Below are positions 35,501 to 49,000 of a stretch of 64,000 bases of DNA, piece after piece. A program made the position numbers and the translations under genes. The first letter of the stretch is position 1. Every line of letters begins with the position of its first letter. Under the pieces are notes generated by a model, which saw nothing but the letters and a program-made list of their open reading frames with translations, did not search any database and had not been told where the DNA came from. Where the stretch lies: NCBI GenBank assembly GCA_024734495.1, contig JALMQS010000153.1:8395294-8459293 (forward strand), given 5' to 3'. The DNA is from Forficula auricularia. Taxonomy: Eukaryota > Arthropoda > Insecta > Dermaptera > Forficulidae.

Positions 35501-38500
35501 CCCTCAGATTTGGATTCCGCGCTCCAAAAAATATATGCAAAAAATCAGAACTACCCCAAAACTTTCCTGATAAAAACACAATTTGACTGGAATACTCTAA
35601 ATGAATGAAATTTCTTGGTGCTTACTTTCAGCGACATTAAAGCCTTGAAACTTGATAGGCTGAGCATAATTGACCATAGAACTAAGCCATGGATGGACAT
35701 TGGTCGTAGATGGCGTATACGGCTCTGTCGAAGGAATTGGTTCTCCCGGAGCAATCTCTACTGGTTTTTCTTCCTCTTTTACTATACTTGTGGGGGCAGC
35801 ATCCTCTCTCTCTTCATCGTCGTTAATCACAAATTCTCCTTGTTTGAATAATTCTAGCTCGATTTTTTCAATTTCTGGTTTTAATCTTTTATTTTTTATT
35901 AATATTTTCTTTTTGAGTGAACTCGGTGGAGGAAGAGGAACTCCAGGGTCTAACTAGAAATTATAAAAATTTATATTATAGATGATTATTTTTATTTTTT
36001 TTACACTCACTTAATCATATTTATATATTACAGATTATTTATACAAATTTTTGTTGAGTCTGGATCAAAGCAATAGAATTTTTATTTTTTGACCCCCCTC
36101 TTTTTTTTTTTTGAATTTCATTAAACAAAAGTTATCAGAAATCACATACTCTACAATTTTCCTTCTAACAGAATAGTTTAGGAGTTATTTGATAATTTCC
36201 ATTAGTGCCCAACCCCCTTTTGGAGTCAAAATATCAAAATGTTCTATAGCAATCATTTTAAGTTCGAATAATTAATAATAAAAGAAAAAGAATAAATCTT
36301 TACCGGGAATCCAGTCAGAGGTTCTTTAAGTAGAAGATCGCCCAAAATCTCATCACAATATTTCGCCAGTTTATATTGTTGTGCTTTACAACAGTGATTT
36401 TCAAAGGATAAGATTACTGGAAAGTCACTAGTGACGAAAGCTGTATCTCTTAAAGCGTAGATCACATCCTAAAATAATAACATTTTAGAACAAGTATAAA
36501 TATATAATAAAATAAAAGCAGAAATTTGTTTTGTTCTTAACGAAATGTTGATTAGTTATCTCAAGATATTTATGATTTGTTTCTAAGCCTCATTAAAAAT
36601 TAAGAAATTAATATTTCATTAAATTATCTCTTTTAAGTATTCATCATTCACAGTCACTGAATTTTCTATCTAAAGTAGAAAACATGTATAATGCTATTAA
36701 ATATTTTATGGTTCTAATAAATGAGGCGTTCAAAAGCAGAGTGGACCAACCCTTAAATCTCATTTGTCGATCATAAACCTCTATAATCAAGAGGGTTTTG
36801 ATAAAGAGAGAGTTTCTGGGCCGGATTTAGAATCTATGGCCCCCTAGGCTGGACCTGTGGCGCGGGCCCTACCGGGGAATTTTTTTTAAAGTTAACCTAC
36901 AAAAACCGCATTTTCAGCAATTATTCAATTAAAAACTTAAAAAAAAAACTTAAAAATAAACTTACATGACTTTTTATTGAAACCTCGTTAATATAAATAT
37001 ATATAAAAAAATTCTTACAACCACTAAGGCTGTAATTTGGTCTATGTTAAACAATATAGACCCCAAAAATACAATAAGTTTTCAACTGTAAAGGATGGAG
37101 GAAAATTCAGCAGAGAATGGGGCATGAATTAAACCCCAATAGATGAAGGGTATTTCGAGATCAAGTTATGTTTTTTAAATGGAAACCTATATGTTTCTGT
37201 ACATATTCTTAATCTAGAAAAAAAACTGAACAACTTTCATTAGAACTTTTTTTTTATCCGACATCAAATAAAACAAAATATTAAATCAATTAAATCTCAA
37301 AAAAATCCTACCTAATAATTATTTTTAACAATCATTCAACATAATTATCAAATAATAATGATCAAATATTTAATTAGTAAATGAAGCTCCTGAGGGCAAA
37401 ATTATTAAATTATTAATTATTATTAAATTATTTATTTAATAATTAAATATTTGATCATTATTATTTGATAATTAAGTTGAATGATTGTTAAAAATAATTA
37501 TTAGGATTTTTTAAGATCTAATTGATTTAATATTTTTTTATTTGATGTCGTATAAAAATAGTTCTAATGAAAGTTGTTTAATTTTTTTTGTATATTCAGA
37601 ATATGTACAGAAACATATAGGTTTCCATTTAAAAAAAAGAGAACTTAAACTCGAAATACCCTTGAAAGTTTGTTCTAAGTCGACAATCAATAGCGTATTT
37701 TAGTTTCCCCCTGATATAAATAAACTTTTATTTGAAACTTTTTTTCATATTATGCATTGTTTTTGAGTTATAAGACTGTCTCAGGATAAAAAACACCCGG
37801 TATTATAATATTTGTAATGAGCTATTAGTGGGATTTAAAATTAAAAAGCCAATTAATTATTTAAAGAAAATTTAGAAAAATGTAATTATAAAATAAGTCC
37901 ACAGGAGGCCGAAACGAAGAAGAAGAAGAATATAAAAAAAAGTAGACCCTTTGTGGTGTGGGCCCATAGGCTCCAGTCTGCGTAGCCTAAGCTTAAATCC
38001 AACCCTGGCTGTAGTACATTTAAGTATATATGACACTTGCTTATTTGGACACTATTTTTGGGGCCCCTAAGCTATAGCTTCCCTAGTAGCACAATGTTTC
38101 GAACTATATAGTAACTATATAGGGACTATATAGATTCTCGAGATTTATATAGGCACTATATAGTTAATTTATAGTTCGAAACATTGTGCTACTAGGGTTG
38201 TTTAGCTTATTTTGGGTGGGCCATCTAACTTTTGGAATTTGAATCGACAATAAAAAAAACTATTGAATATTTTTTCAAAATTATGAGTTTGGTCATTTTG
38301 ATTTAAGAATGAAAAACAACATTTTTGTTTCCAAAAATTGAAAAGGATGACATCCGGGTGACATTTGGTTTCAACAGGACGGGGGCGGGCTACTTGCCAC
38401 ACAGCCAACCTAACAATCGATCTTTTGCGCACTGTTTTTGGAAATCGAATAATGATTTTGTGTTTCATTCATAAATGAATATGTCCAATCTTTCTAATAA

Positions 38501-40050
38501 ACTCATAATTTTGAAAAAATATTCATTAGTTTTTTTATAGCCGATTCAAATTCCAAAAGTTAAATGGCCCACCCTATACGTAAATCCTGCACTGGGTCCA
38601 AACTTAATTTTTAAAAATCTTTCTAAATTACAGCACTTTTGCCTCGAACCTTTACCTCATCTATTTTGCTGAATTTCTCATAAAAAAAACTAAAAGTGGG
38701 ATGGTCCACTCTGCTTTTGAACACCTCAAATAGAGTGCTAATTATTATTAGCTTATCCTCTTAATGAAAAATAATTATTTGGAATATTAAGTTAAATTGG
38801 TAAGAAAAAAATGAATATACACCTTAAAAAGGATATCTGTACACATTGCTTTTCCATGAGTTATAATTGGCTCCTCATCTTCACCCTTTCCATCCCAACA
38901 ATCTAATTCAACGCACCTGTAATTAAAATCAAGAATATTTTATTTACATATCAATTGTTTTTTTATTTATTAAATTACAGGGTGTCTCAAAAGAAAGTTT
39001 ACATTTGTTTAGCTTACTGCGCGAACGCAATGAGTCCGAGGGGCACGGGGGGTATGTCAATCTGTAGCCTGGCTCTTGGGAATTCAGTAGCTATTGAGCG
39101 TTTGTCGGAAGCGGGGCGCACGTTGTGCGTGCGAGATTAAAAAAAAAGGTCATTCGGCGACTGTAGCGTGTACAAGATCCTCCAATATTCGAGGTTTTCG
39201 CCACTTAAATGATGCGCCAAGCATTCCCCCTTTTCGAAAAAGGGTCAAAAAGTTTGAAGAGAGCGGTACAATAATGGAAAAAACAAAAAATTAGGCGACC
39301 AAGGTCATCAAGAACGGTCGAAAACGTGGGGCGTGTTAATCAGTCTGTTCGTTGACGATCTGAATCTTTCAATTCGGAAGCGCGCAAGTGCTGTAAATGT
39401 GCACAGATCACCAAAGAACATGCCTGCAGCAGGGCGGAGCAACGTCACACTCGTCCAATACATCTCTACCACGAGTTCGTGATATTTTCCCTGGCAATTT
39501 GATCTCAGGAGAGGTGACTTAAATTGGCCTGCATGCAGTCCTGATTTAACCCCTATGGACTTTTTCCTGTGGGGTTATCTTAAATCCAAAGTTTATGCCA
39601 ACAAACCGACTTCCCAGGCACATTTAAAAGAAAATATCCGTCACGAAATGACGGCCATCACGGACTCTACCTGTCGAGCAGCCATAAGAAATTTTACTGT
39701 TCAATTAAATGAGTGCCGCGAACGCGAGGGTTTACATTTGGACGATATTATATTTAAGAAATAAATTCCCAAATAGTGTACTTTAATAATTAATAAACAT
39801 TTTTTTTTATTGTTAAAGGATAAATAAATTGAATTGCTTATTTCCAATAATTTATTTCATTATTCAAATGGTTAATCCAAATATTTCGAGAGCGCTTTCG
39901 GCATCTCTTTCTCAGTGGAAACTGTTGGACCATACAAGAAGCAAGTCAGTGAGTTATTATTAATTACAGATGTCAAAGGTACTCACCCACTCCCCACCAA
40001 TGTGCCGACCCCATCAGTTCATAGAACATTGATAAAAGCTTGATTAAACA

Positions 40051-40092
<42 letters not shown>

Positions 40093-43000
40093 TAACACAA
40101 TTTCACGAACTGAGATATACGAGTATATACAACTATGTATACATCTTATTCACAATGAAGTGTATGAAAGAAATTTAAAACAATTATATTCGAGCTGGTT
40201 TAAATTTAATATGAACCAATTAATATTAATGAATAAACATTTATGATTTTTATTAATTAATTCCGCATGTCAGAAACGTAGACAATATTGTGGTCGTTGA
40301 CCTTTCCTTGACCGATCATTAATATTAATTGGTTGATATTAAATTTAAAACCAGCTCGAATACTAATTGTTTTTAAATTTCATTCAGACTTCATTGTGAA
40401 TAGATGTACATAGTTGTATATACTCGTAAATGTTATCTCAGTTTGTGAATTTGTGTATATATATATATATGGTGTTTAATCAAGCTTTTATCAATGTTCT
40501 GTACAAACTGATGGGGTCGGCACATTGGTGGGGGAGTGGGTGAGTACCTTTGACATCTGTAATTAATAATAACTCACTGACTTGCCTCTTGTATGGTCCC
40601 ACAGTTTCCACTGAGGAAGAGATGCCGCAAGCGCTCTCGAAATATTTGGATTAACCATTTGAATAATAAAATAAATTACTGGAAAGAAGCAATTCAATTT
40701 ATTTATCCTTTAACAATAAAAAATTAATATATCCAGTACACACCAAGCCATCAAAATTCTTATAAATATTTTTTTGATAGATGGCTTACTTTTTTTTTAA
40801 TCGATCCACTAAATATAAACTTTCTTTTGAGACACCAGTTATTTTGTCTGGTATGTTTACCTGCAACCTGCGAGTAGTACTTGTCGATACATTTCGACAG
40901 AACTTTTTCCACCAAATTGACGACCAGAGAGATATGTGTTATGCGAGCTATTAATATAGTAATGAGATAAAGGTTGATCCATGTCCATATAGATATCAAG
41001 TCTATCCAAAAAGACTGGCGCATTCTCGTCAGACATCAGGTATCGGACCAGCCCATCTTTGCTTAAACGTTCTAAAAAGAAACAAATAAATTCCAGACTA
41101 ATAATTTTATAAAAAAAAAAATATGTGTGAGCCTTATCCATATAAGCTCAGTGAAAATTTTTTAGCCATAGATGTTATTGAATTAAATTAAATTTCTTAA
41201 TTTTAATAAATTTTGTTTGTCATGAAATATTAGTGGGTTTTAAAATAATAATTTAAATTTCCTAATTTTAATAAATTTTATTTGTCATGAAATATTAGTG
41301 GGTTTTAAAAAAATCATTTCCCATCCATTGAATCATTTCCCCTTTATTGTAACAAAATAAATTGACACGTTCAAATGTGGCCATCCACTTGACTTTACCA
41401 TAAACTTCTGGTTGAGTTTGGTACAAGGGCCTAGATTTTAACTTTTTCACCCTACCCCCCTCCCCATTTTGGACGGTTTGTTTTTGCATTTTTAGTTTTC
41501 TGATTATGTATACATACAAACATTTGGTTGAGTTTGCTCAACTGGCCTAGATTTTCATTTTTTGACACCCCCTCCCTAATTTTGGCCCCAGAAAAAAAAT
41601 ATTTTCGTGATTATAGATTCATTTTATAGAATATTTCATTTTTCTTGTTTTTTTTAATTTGAAAATATTATAATTTTAAATTCCCCCCCCCCCCCCCTTA
41701 ATTTTGGGTCAATGTTGCATCAAAATCTTATCAGCTCTTAATCTCAATGCACCAAAACTACAAGTGAAATTTAGTTTTGATATTCACACTAGTTTTTGAG
41801 CTAGCTCGTCCACAAAATTTGGTAACGCATAGACTAACAGAATAACAACCTAATAGACTAACAGACATTAAAAAAAAAACAGTTATTATCTCGAAAAATA
41901 TAATTTTTTCGATGTTCACTTATTGGAGCTTTTTTGTAGACCAAAATGCCATGGTTTCGTCCAATTTTTTTAATCAAAATAGTTTCAAGCGTTTTTGAGA
42001 TATTTCGAAAAAAAAAACTAATTTTTTAATGCACGATTACAATACTTGACCATACCCTGTATGCACAAACCGTATTTTAACGTATAATTTGCTTAGAGGG
42101 CAAAGATCCGCGGGCGCGGACCCCGCACACTGGGACAAACGTCCGCAGTTGTAGGATTCAGCTTAGAGCCTTCTACTACTTTTACCTGATTGATTTAAGA
42201 ACCAATAATACTACGTTAGGTAGCGAAAATAACAAGTTTTCAGATGACAATTTAAGTTTTACTCTAACTATCAAAAGAGGGAAGAAAAAAAATAAAAACC
42301 AAAATCTTTGCCCCACCTTACCCTACGTCGCTAAAGAAGTTTCACTTCAACAACATTAAAATTTATTCAAATATAAAGAAAATTATAACGGATTTTAAGT
42401 AAACAATATAAAATGTGTATACTTTCGTTTCTTAAATTTTCATCCTGTTCATAAGTATTGACGATCTCAGCAGCTCTCTTTTCATCGTAGAGTGGATAAA
42501 GAATCTCATTGAGTCGTGGATCTCTTTGTTTTTCATTTAAAAATAAAATAAACTGATCTAAATTTATGGTATCAGCTTTACCTTGCGTGCTGAAAAAACA
42601 TAGAAGTAAAAAAAAAATATTTTAAATCAATATTTTATCTGATACTAGCTGCGACGCCCGCCTTCTGTGGGCCTCTTGCTAGCTCTCCATACCACCACCA
42701 TTCTCCCCGTCCCCTGGACCCCCGTTCAGCCTTCACCCTACCAAATCTATTCATAAAATACGAACACACACACACAAACACACATTAATTTTTATATATA
42801 AGATTAGTGATTTTCTTTATCTTTGGGCAGCCTTTCCATCAATTCAGCATTAAATTATACCACTCTCTCCAACTTCAAAACCTCTAATTAATTAATTTTC
42901 TTTTCATTAATTAACATGTATTGAATTAATTAAATTTCCTAATTTTAATATATAATAATATTTGTAATGAGCTAATAGTGAGATTTAAAATTAAAAAAAA

Positions 43001-46000
43001 CAAACAATTAATTATTAAAAGGAAATTGAGAAAAATGTAATTATAAATTAATATATCGGGAAATAAGGACTATATTTTTATGCAAATAATTTTTATTTTG
43101 TTGACAATGTTTCATCAACTTTGTTGACTTCTTCAGGCCTCAATTAATACAGATTATAACATTTTCAAATCAAAATTGATCTCAAAATGACATTTTTTAG
43201 TACCCATCAAAAAACTCTTTGTGGTAAATTTTGAAATGTTTTGACCACCAGTTTACATTTAAAATGATATGGAATTTCGGTTTTTCGCTCATAACTTCTT
43301 CAAAAATGGTCAAAATTTAATATTTTTTTAATTTGACTTATTTTGAGCTGGCAATGAAGCCCTTATTACGTTGGAGCATCGAAATAAGTGTTAATAATAT
43401 TATTTTAATAAAAATTTTAAAATTTGTATCCGGCACCTAGGACTAAACAGGAGTTTACTTTCCTCTCCCGCCAAAAAAATTTTCATCGACTTTTTAGCAA
43501 CAAAAAATCTGACTGCTGAGTAGGTGAAATGGAAAATTTCTTTAATCTGCAACGGAATCGAGTTGAATGTCACTAATCATCGTTTCGTTTCATTTGTTTT
43601 TTTTTAAACAATTTTTCATACTCTAATTACTGAATTTATCATTGAATATATTTTTTTAATTTGACATATTTTGAGTGGCAATGAAGGCCTTATTAATAGG
43701 GGTTGTTGGAGGATCAACAACATTTCAATACATATAAAATACAATTTAATACACACAAAAAAAACTAATTTTACATACCAAATAGTTATCTTCCTTGCAT
43801 ATTTGTCATTTTTATAATTTTGAAGTTTTAAAATTTTCAATCTGATTGATGAAAAGACTAATTGTAACTAAGAGAAAATTATAAAAATGTCAAATATGCA
43901 AGGAAGATAACTATTTGGTATGTAAAATGAGTATTTTTGTGTGTATTAATTTGTTTTTTATATGTATTGAAATGGTTTTTGATATCAATTTTGATTTTGA
44001 TTTGAAAATGTTATAATCTGTATTAATTGAGGCCTTATCACTTTTTAGAGCCGTGAAAAAGTCAACAAAGTTGATGAAATGTTGGAAACAAAATAAAAAT
44101 ATAGTCCTTATTTCCCGATACCAACTTTAATAATTTAATCGATGGCCATAACTAATCAAAATAATTATAAATTAAGTATATTAGCAGGTATTTGGACAGG
44201 AAAATAGAAAATCAAACAGCGCAACGTTTCGCCAATTTTATTTAGGCTTCATTAGGCTTCTCAATGATTATAATTTAACGAGCTGCTCCAGGCGTGCCTT
44301 CGGCATGCCCTCTACAGCTCGGCACTCCGGGCGGGTGGGCCTGGTGGGCAGCGTCTCGGCATGTGATTATTAGGTCTGTAATATATATTTGTAATATTTT
44401 TGCCCCCTCTTTCGCCCCCACGCACACATTTTGGCTATCGATTTTTACAGCATACATTTTATATAGTCTTAAAAACTAACATTACAAAATTTGATCTATA
44501 TCGAAGAGAGTATTAATTTTTTGCCCCCACTTACATTTTGGGAGGTTGAAATTATTTTTTAGATATTTGCAAATAAATAATCCACAGTTTTCTAAAGAGT
44601 AAATATACAAAAAAGCTAAAAATTTCTATATTTTGCCCCCCCCCCCCACCCTTTCGCCCCATACAGTCAATTTTGATAGTTGATTTTTACAGGAATAGTT
44701 TCTTAAAGTAATAAAGAATAACTCTACAAAATTTGATCAAGATCGGAGAGAGTTTTAATTTTGCCCCCACTCACATTTTTGATAGTTGAGGGTGGGGTCG
44801 GATTACAAAAAATCTTGAAATTATTTTTTAGGTATTTGCAAGTAAATAATCCAGAGTTTTCTAAAGAGTAAATGTACTAAAAAGCTAAAAAAAATTATAA
44901 TTTGTCCCCCCCTTCGCCCCTATACAGTCAATTTTGATAGTTGATTTTTACAGGAATAATTTCTTAAAGTAATAAAGAATAAGTCTACAAAATTTGATCA
45001 AGATAGGAGAGAGTTTTAATTTTTGCTCTCTCACTTGGATAGTTGGGAGTCGAATTTCAAAAAATCCTGAAATTACTTTTTAGATATTTGTATTTAGAAT
45101 TTTATTAAGTAAAAATCAAGTAGATATTTTATCGTTCTTAATTGAAAATGCATAATTAGTTTAAACACATTGTAAAGATATTTTGCCTTTTGACCCCTTT
45201 AGGGGTCGAATTTCAAAAAATCCTGAAATTAGTTTTTAGATATTTTAATTTAGTATTTTTATAAGTAAAAAGCAAGTAGATATTTTATTGTCCTTAAGAG
45301 ATATCGCATAATCAGTGAAAACCAACTTTGCCCCCTTTGACCCTCTTAGGGGTCGAATTTCGAAAAATCCTTTCTTAGTGAGCCCCTATGTCATAGAACT
45401 AATATCCTCTCCAAATTTCATGTTTCTATGTCCAGTGGTTCTGGCTGTTTTGATGATGAGTGAGTGAGTGAGTGAGTGAGCGAGAGTGAGTGAGTGAGTG
45501 TATAGGGCAAAGAATTTTATATATATATATTACCTAATTAAACCTTGCGCAAATCGATGAGAATTGTTTTATTTTCTACTTTACCGTCCAAATACCTGCT
45601 AATATACTTAATTCGTTAAATAATATGGATGAGTTTAATATAATTATAAGTTTTCCAAAGGTCTAGATTTTCATTTTTTGAGCCCCCCTTCCCCTACTTA
45701 TTGCACGTTGATAATATCATGTCAGAAATCTTCACGCAAGTGCCAACAACAACTTTATAAAGTTTCAACTCAATTGGATGAACGATACGCGAACCCATAA
45801 AAGACGAACACACAGACAGATACACACATACACATTTTTATATCCCTATAAGATTTTTACATACAATTTTCATTACAATACTTACATAGATTGAAAAAGT
45901 TCTTCAATATCATTTCGAGGACAAATTTTATTGTATAATTCATAAAATTTTTCAAATGTAAATTCACTTTTTTCAATTACGTCATTCTAAAAAAAAAATA

Positions 46001-49000
46001 TTTTCTATTAATTACTATATAGAGTATTTGAGCAACCAGTCACAATAACACTTTATTATTCAATACAAATGTATACATAAATTGAATATTGAAATTCACT
46101 TCTAGTGATAAATTATATAAATATGGAAGTAATTTTCTCCAGATTACGAATATAAAACCACACTTTGTTGTCTCAAATATATTTTTGGGGTTTTTCGAAA
46201 AAGTATTAAAAAAGTTATAAGTTAAGTTATAAGATATTTTTCGGGTTATTCGAATTTATGGAAAGTTTTAGGTTGTTCTTGTACAGGGTGATTCAATAAG
46301 GGTGACGAGGTACCGTATCTCAGGAACTAATCATCGTAGAAGTTTGGGAAAAAAATCCTTCAAAGGAAATCGACCAAGAAAAATTGCTGGAAATATTTTT
46401 TAAGTTCATACGTCTACCGCTAGGTGGCTAAATAGCTTCGATCGTATAAAAAATGCAATTTTCTCAAACATTTTCCAATATAAGTTTAGAAATGAATAGT
46501 CTCACGTTAATGCCACCATAATAGTCCATCTTTTTGATAAATGACTTTTTATTGTAGGACGTAAAATAGAGGCGGGAGGGGATGCTAAACTTTTATGAAC
46601 TCTAGTGTCTATAACTTACGTTTGACTTAACGGAATTTTGTTAACAAGAACTGGTTCAAGAAAGGAAGGTGTGGTGAATAAAATAAAAAACCATCCATGC
46701 CATTCTAGTTCTTGCCGCCCTCGCTAAGGGGCGTGTTTTATAAAGTTAACCGTTTTATTAATTTTGCTCCAAAATCTTAAATGGAACCGTATAATTATTT
46801 TATTAGATTCAGAAAGTAGATTAAATTTGCAACAGAATATGTTCAAACCGCATGTCGATATCTTTATTCGTTTAACAGTTATTGCTTAAAGAATGTTTTA
46901 TTAACGAATTTATTAAAGAAACAAAATAGGTAATTGAGTTTTCAATTTTTTTTTAAGTTTTGTAGTCAAGCATGCCATGGACAAATAAAAAAACAGTTTA
47001 AAACTTTGTTCTTATTTTCATTTAATCACAACAATAATGATAATAACGCTTTTTCCTAATGCTTTTCTGTGTCGCCTGTGAGTAGGTATTAGATTTCAAA
47101 AATGTCTAATTACTAAAAGGCCGTGAAAGACTTGGTTGACAGTTTCTATGGAAACGGCGATTTTTAACAAATAGATGTTAATGTTTTAATTGTTATTTTA
47201 TTGTTTGTTATGTTATATCATTATTGTTGTGATTAGATGAAAATAAGAACAAAGTTTTAAACTGTTTTTTTATTTGTCCATGGCATGCTTGACTACGAAA
47301 CTTAAAAAAAATTGAAAACTCAATTACCTATTTTGTTTCTTTAATAAATTCGTTAATAAAATATTCTTTAAGCAATAACTGTTAAACGAATGAAGATATC
47401 GACATGCGGTTTGAACATATTTTGTTGCAAATTTGATCTACTTTCTGAATCTAATAAAATAATTATACGGTTCCATTCAAGATTTCGGAGCAAAATTAAT
47501 AAAACGTTTAACTTTATAAAACACGCCCCTTAGCGAGGGCGACAAGAACTAGAATGGCATGGATATTTTTTTATTTTATTCACCAAACCTTCCTTTCTTG
47601 AACCAGACCTTGTTAACAAATTTCCGTTAAGTCAAACTTAAGTTATAGACACTAGAGTCCATAAAAGTTTAGCATCCCCTCCCGCCTTTATTTTACGTCC
47701 TACAATAAAAAGTCATTTATCAAAAAGATGGACTATTATGGTGGCATTAACGTGAGAGTATTCATTTCTAAATTTATATTGGAAAATTTTCGAGAAAATT
47801 GCATTTTTTATACGATCGAAGCTATTTAGCCACCTAGCGGTGGACGTATGAACTTAAAAAATATTTCCAGCAATTTTTCTTGGCCGATTTCCTCTGAAGG
47901 ATTTTTTTCCCAAACTTCTACGATTATTAGTTCCTGAGATACGGTACCTCGTCACCCTTATTGAATCACCCGGTATATTAACAGTAGGTTGTGAAACTGG
48001 CTTTTGAAAAATCATGGCCATCTATCCAGGGTTTAATATAGTGGATATTTATGAATTAATTATGTATTAGCCGCGCGGGCCGGATGGAAAAGTTTCAAAG
48101 GCCAGATTTGGCTAGTTTGGAGACTCCTGTTTTAAAATATCAAGTTTGAGATCATCACTACAAAAGTTAAAAGATAAAAAGAAACTGACTAGAAGAAAGA
48201 CCCAGACATTGTTTGTGCAGCTGAAAGGAAGTTAATGAATACGAGATTTTTGATTCAATGAACAATTATATGATTTTCTTTATAAAAAGAAAAAAAAAAG
48301 AAAAAGAAAACATATATTTAAAGGAATCGTAGGGAGTTGGACAAGACTTTAAATTAAATTAAATACAAGTTTTGATTAAATATGCCATACGTTTCGTTGC
48401 TGTTTTGCAACTTCTTCAGTGGCTGAAATAGTGAAACAAAGCCATTAGACATCTTTTTATTGATCATTTTTACAAAGTACAATGGTATGTTAGGTTAGTT
48501 TTCCTCACCTCATTTATTAAACTTATTTGTCAGGATTTTTACTACGGGAAAAAACATTTCAAAAAATATTCTTTTTTCTATCACAATTAATTCAACGATC
48601 CCTACGATTCTTTTAATTATTAATCATGGACACGAATAATGAAATATAAAATATATAGGTTTGTATTGATTAGAATTCACTCAAAAAATAAAAAACAAAC
48701 AATACTAATTCTATTATTAAAAATCTAAAATCTATTACGACTCTTTAAGTTGTCTCTAATAGGCAGAGTTAATTATTATGTTTTGTTAATTTATTATTAA
48801 ATGATACAATTTATACAGGGTGGTGACTTGGCCGAAGCAGCATAGCGATTACAATGTTAATTTTTGAATGTGCATTTATTTGCTCCCCTAATTATTCTAG
48901 AGTTAAAGTTCTTATAGGTTTTTTGTAGAGAAAAAATACTGAATCCGAACATACTTTTGTTTTCAAATTTTGAAATTTCAGAACCGTAATAATCAACATT

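Larger units (their letters stand above)
36723..38727. mobile_element. 2-kb element with GAGGCGTTCAAAAGCAGAG ends
   Basis: The 26-bp end 36723-36748 is inverted at 38702-38727. Inside lie a hAT-like pair (36816-38007), itself split by 37142-37800, and two palindromes (38094-38198 and 38212-38580). AAAT flanks both ends. Confidence 0.75.
39788..40735. repeat. 950-bp palindrome with hammerhead-like motifs and (TA)n
   Basis: Arms about 39788-40250 and 40285-40735 are inverted copies, with GAATTGCTT near the outer ends and TTGATTAAACACC inside. A (TA)n run of about 38 bp at 40055-40091 corresponds to a shorter run at 40456-40472. Each arm has a hammerhead-like motif. I infer another Penelope-like inverted dimer. 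Confidence 0.72.
38978..40839 (+). mobile_element. Mariner-like element with nested palindrome
   Basis: Left CAGGGTGTCTCAAAAGAAAG is inverted at the right (CTTTCTTTTGAGACACCAGT), TA on both sides. It encodes a decayed transposase (39015-39764) and was later hit by a large palindrome (39788-40735). Confidence 0.85.

Noticed and set aside
40055..40091. (TA)n run as an origin or promoter
   Set aside because: It is a simple repeat inside a palindromic element and is present in shortened form in the other arm.
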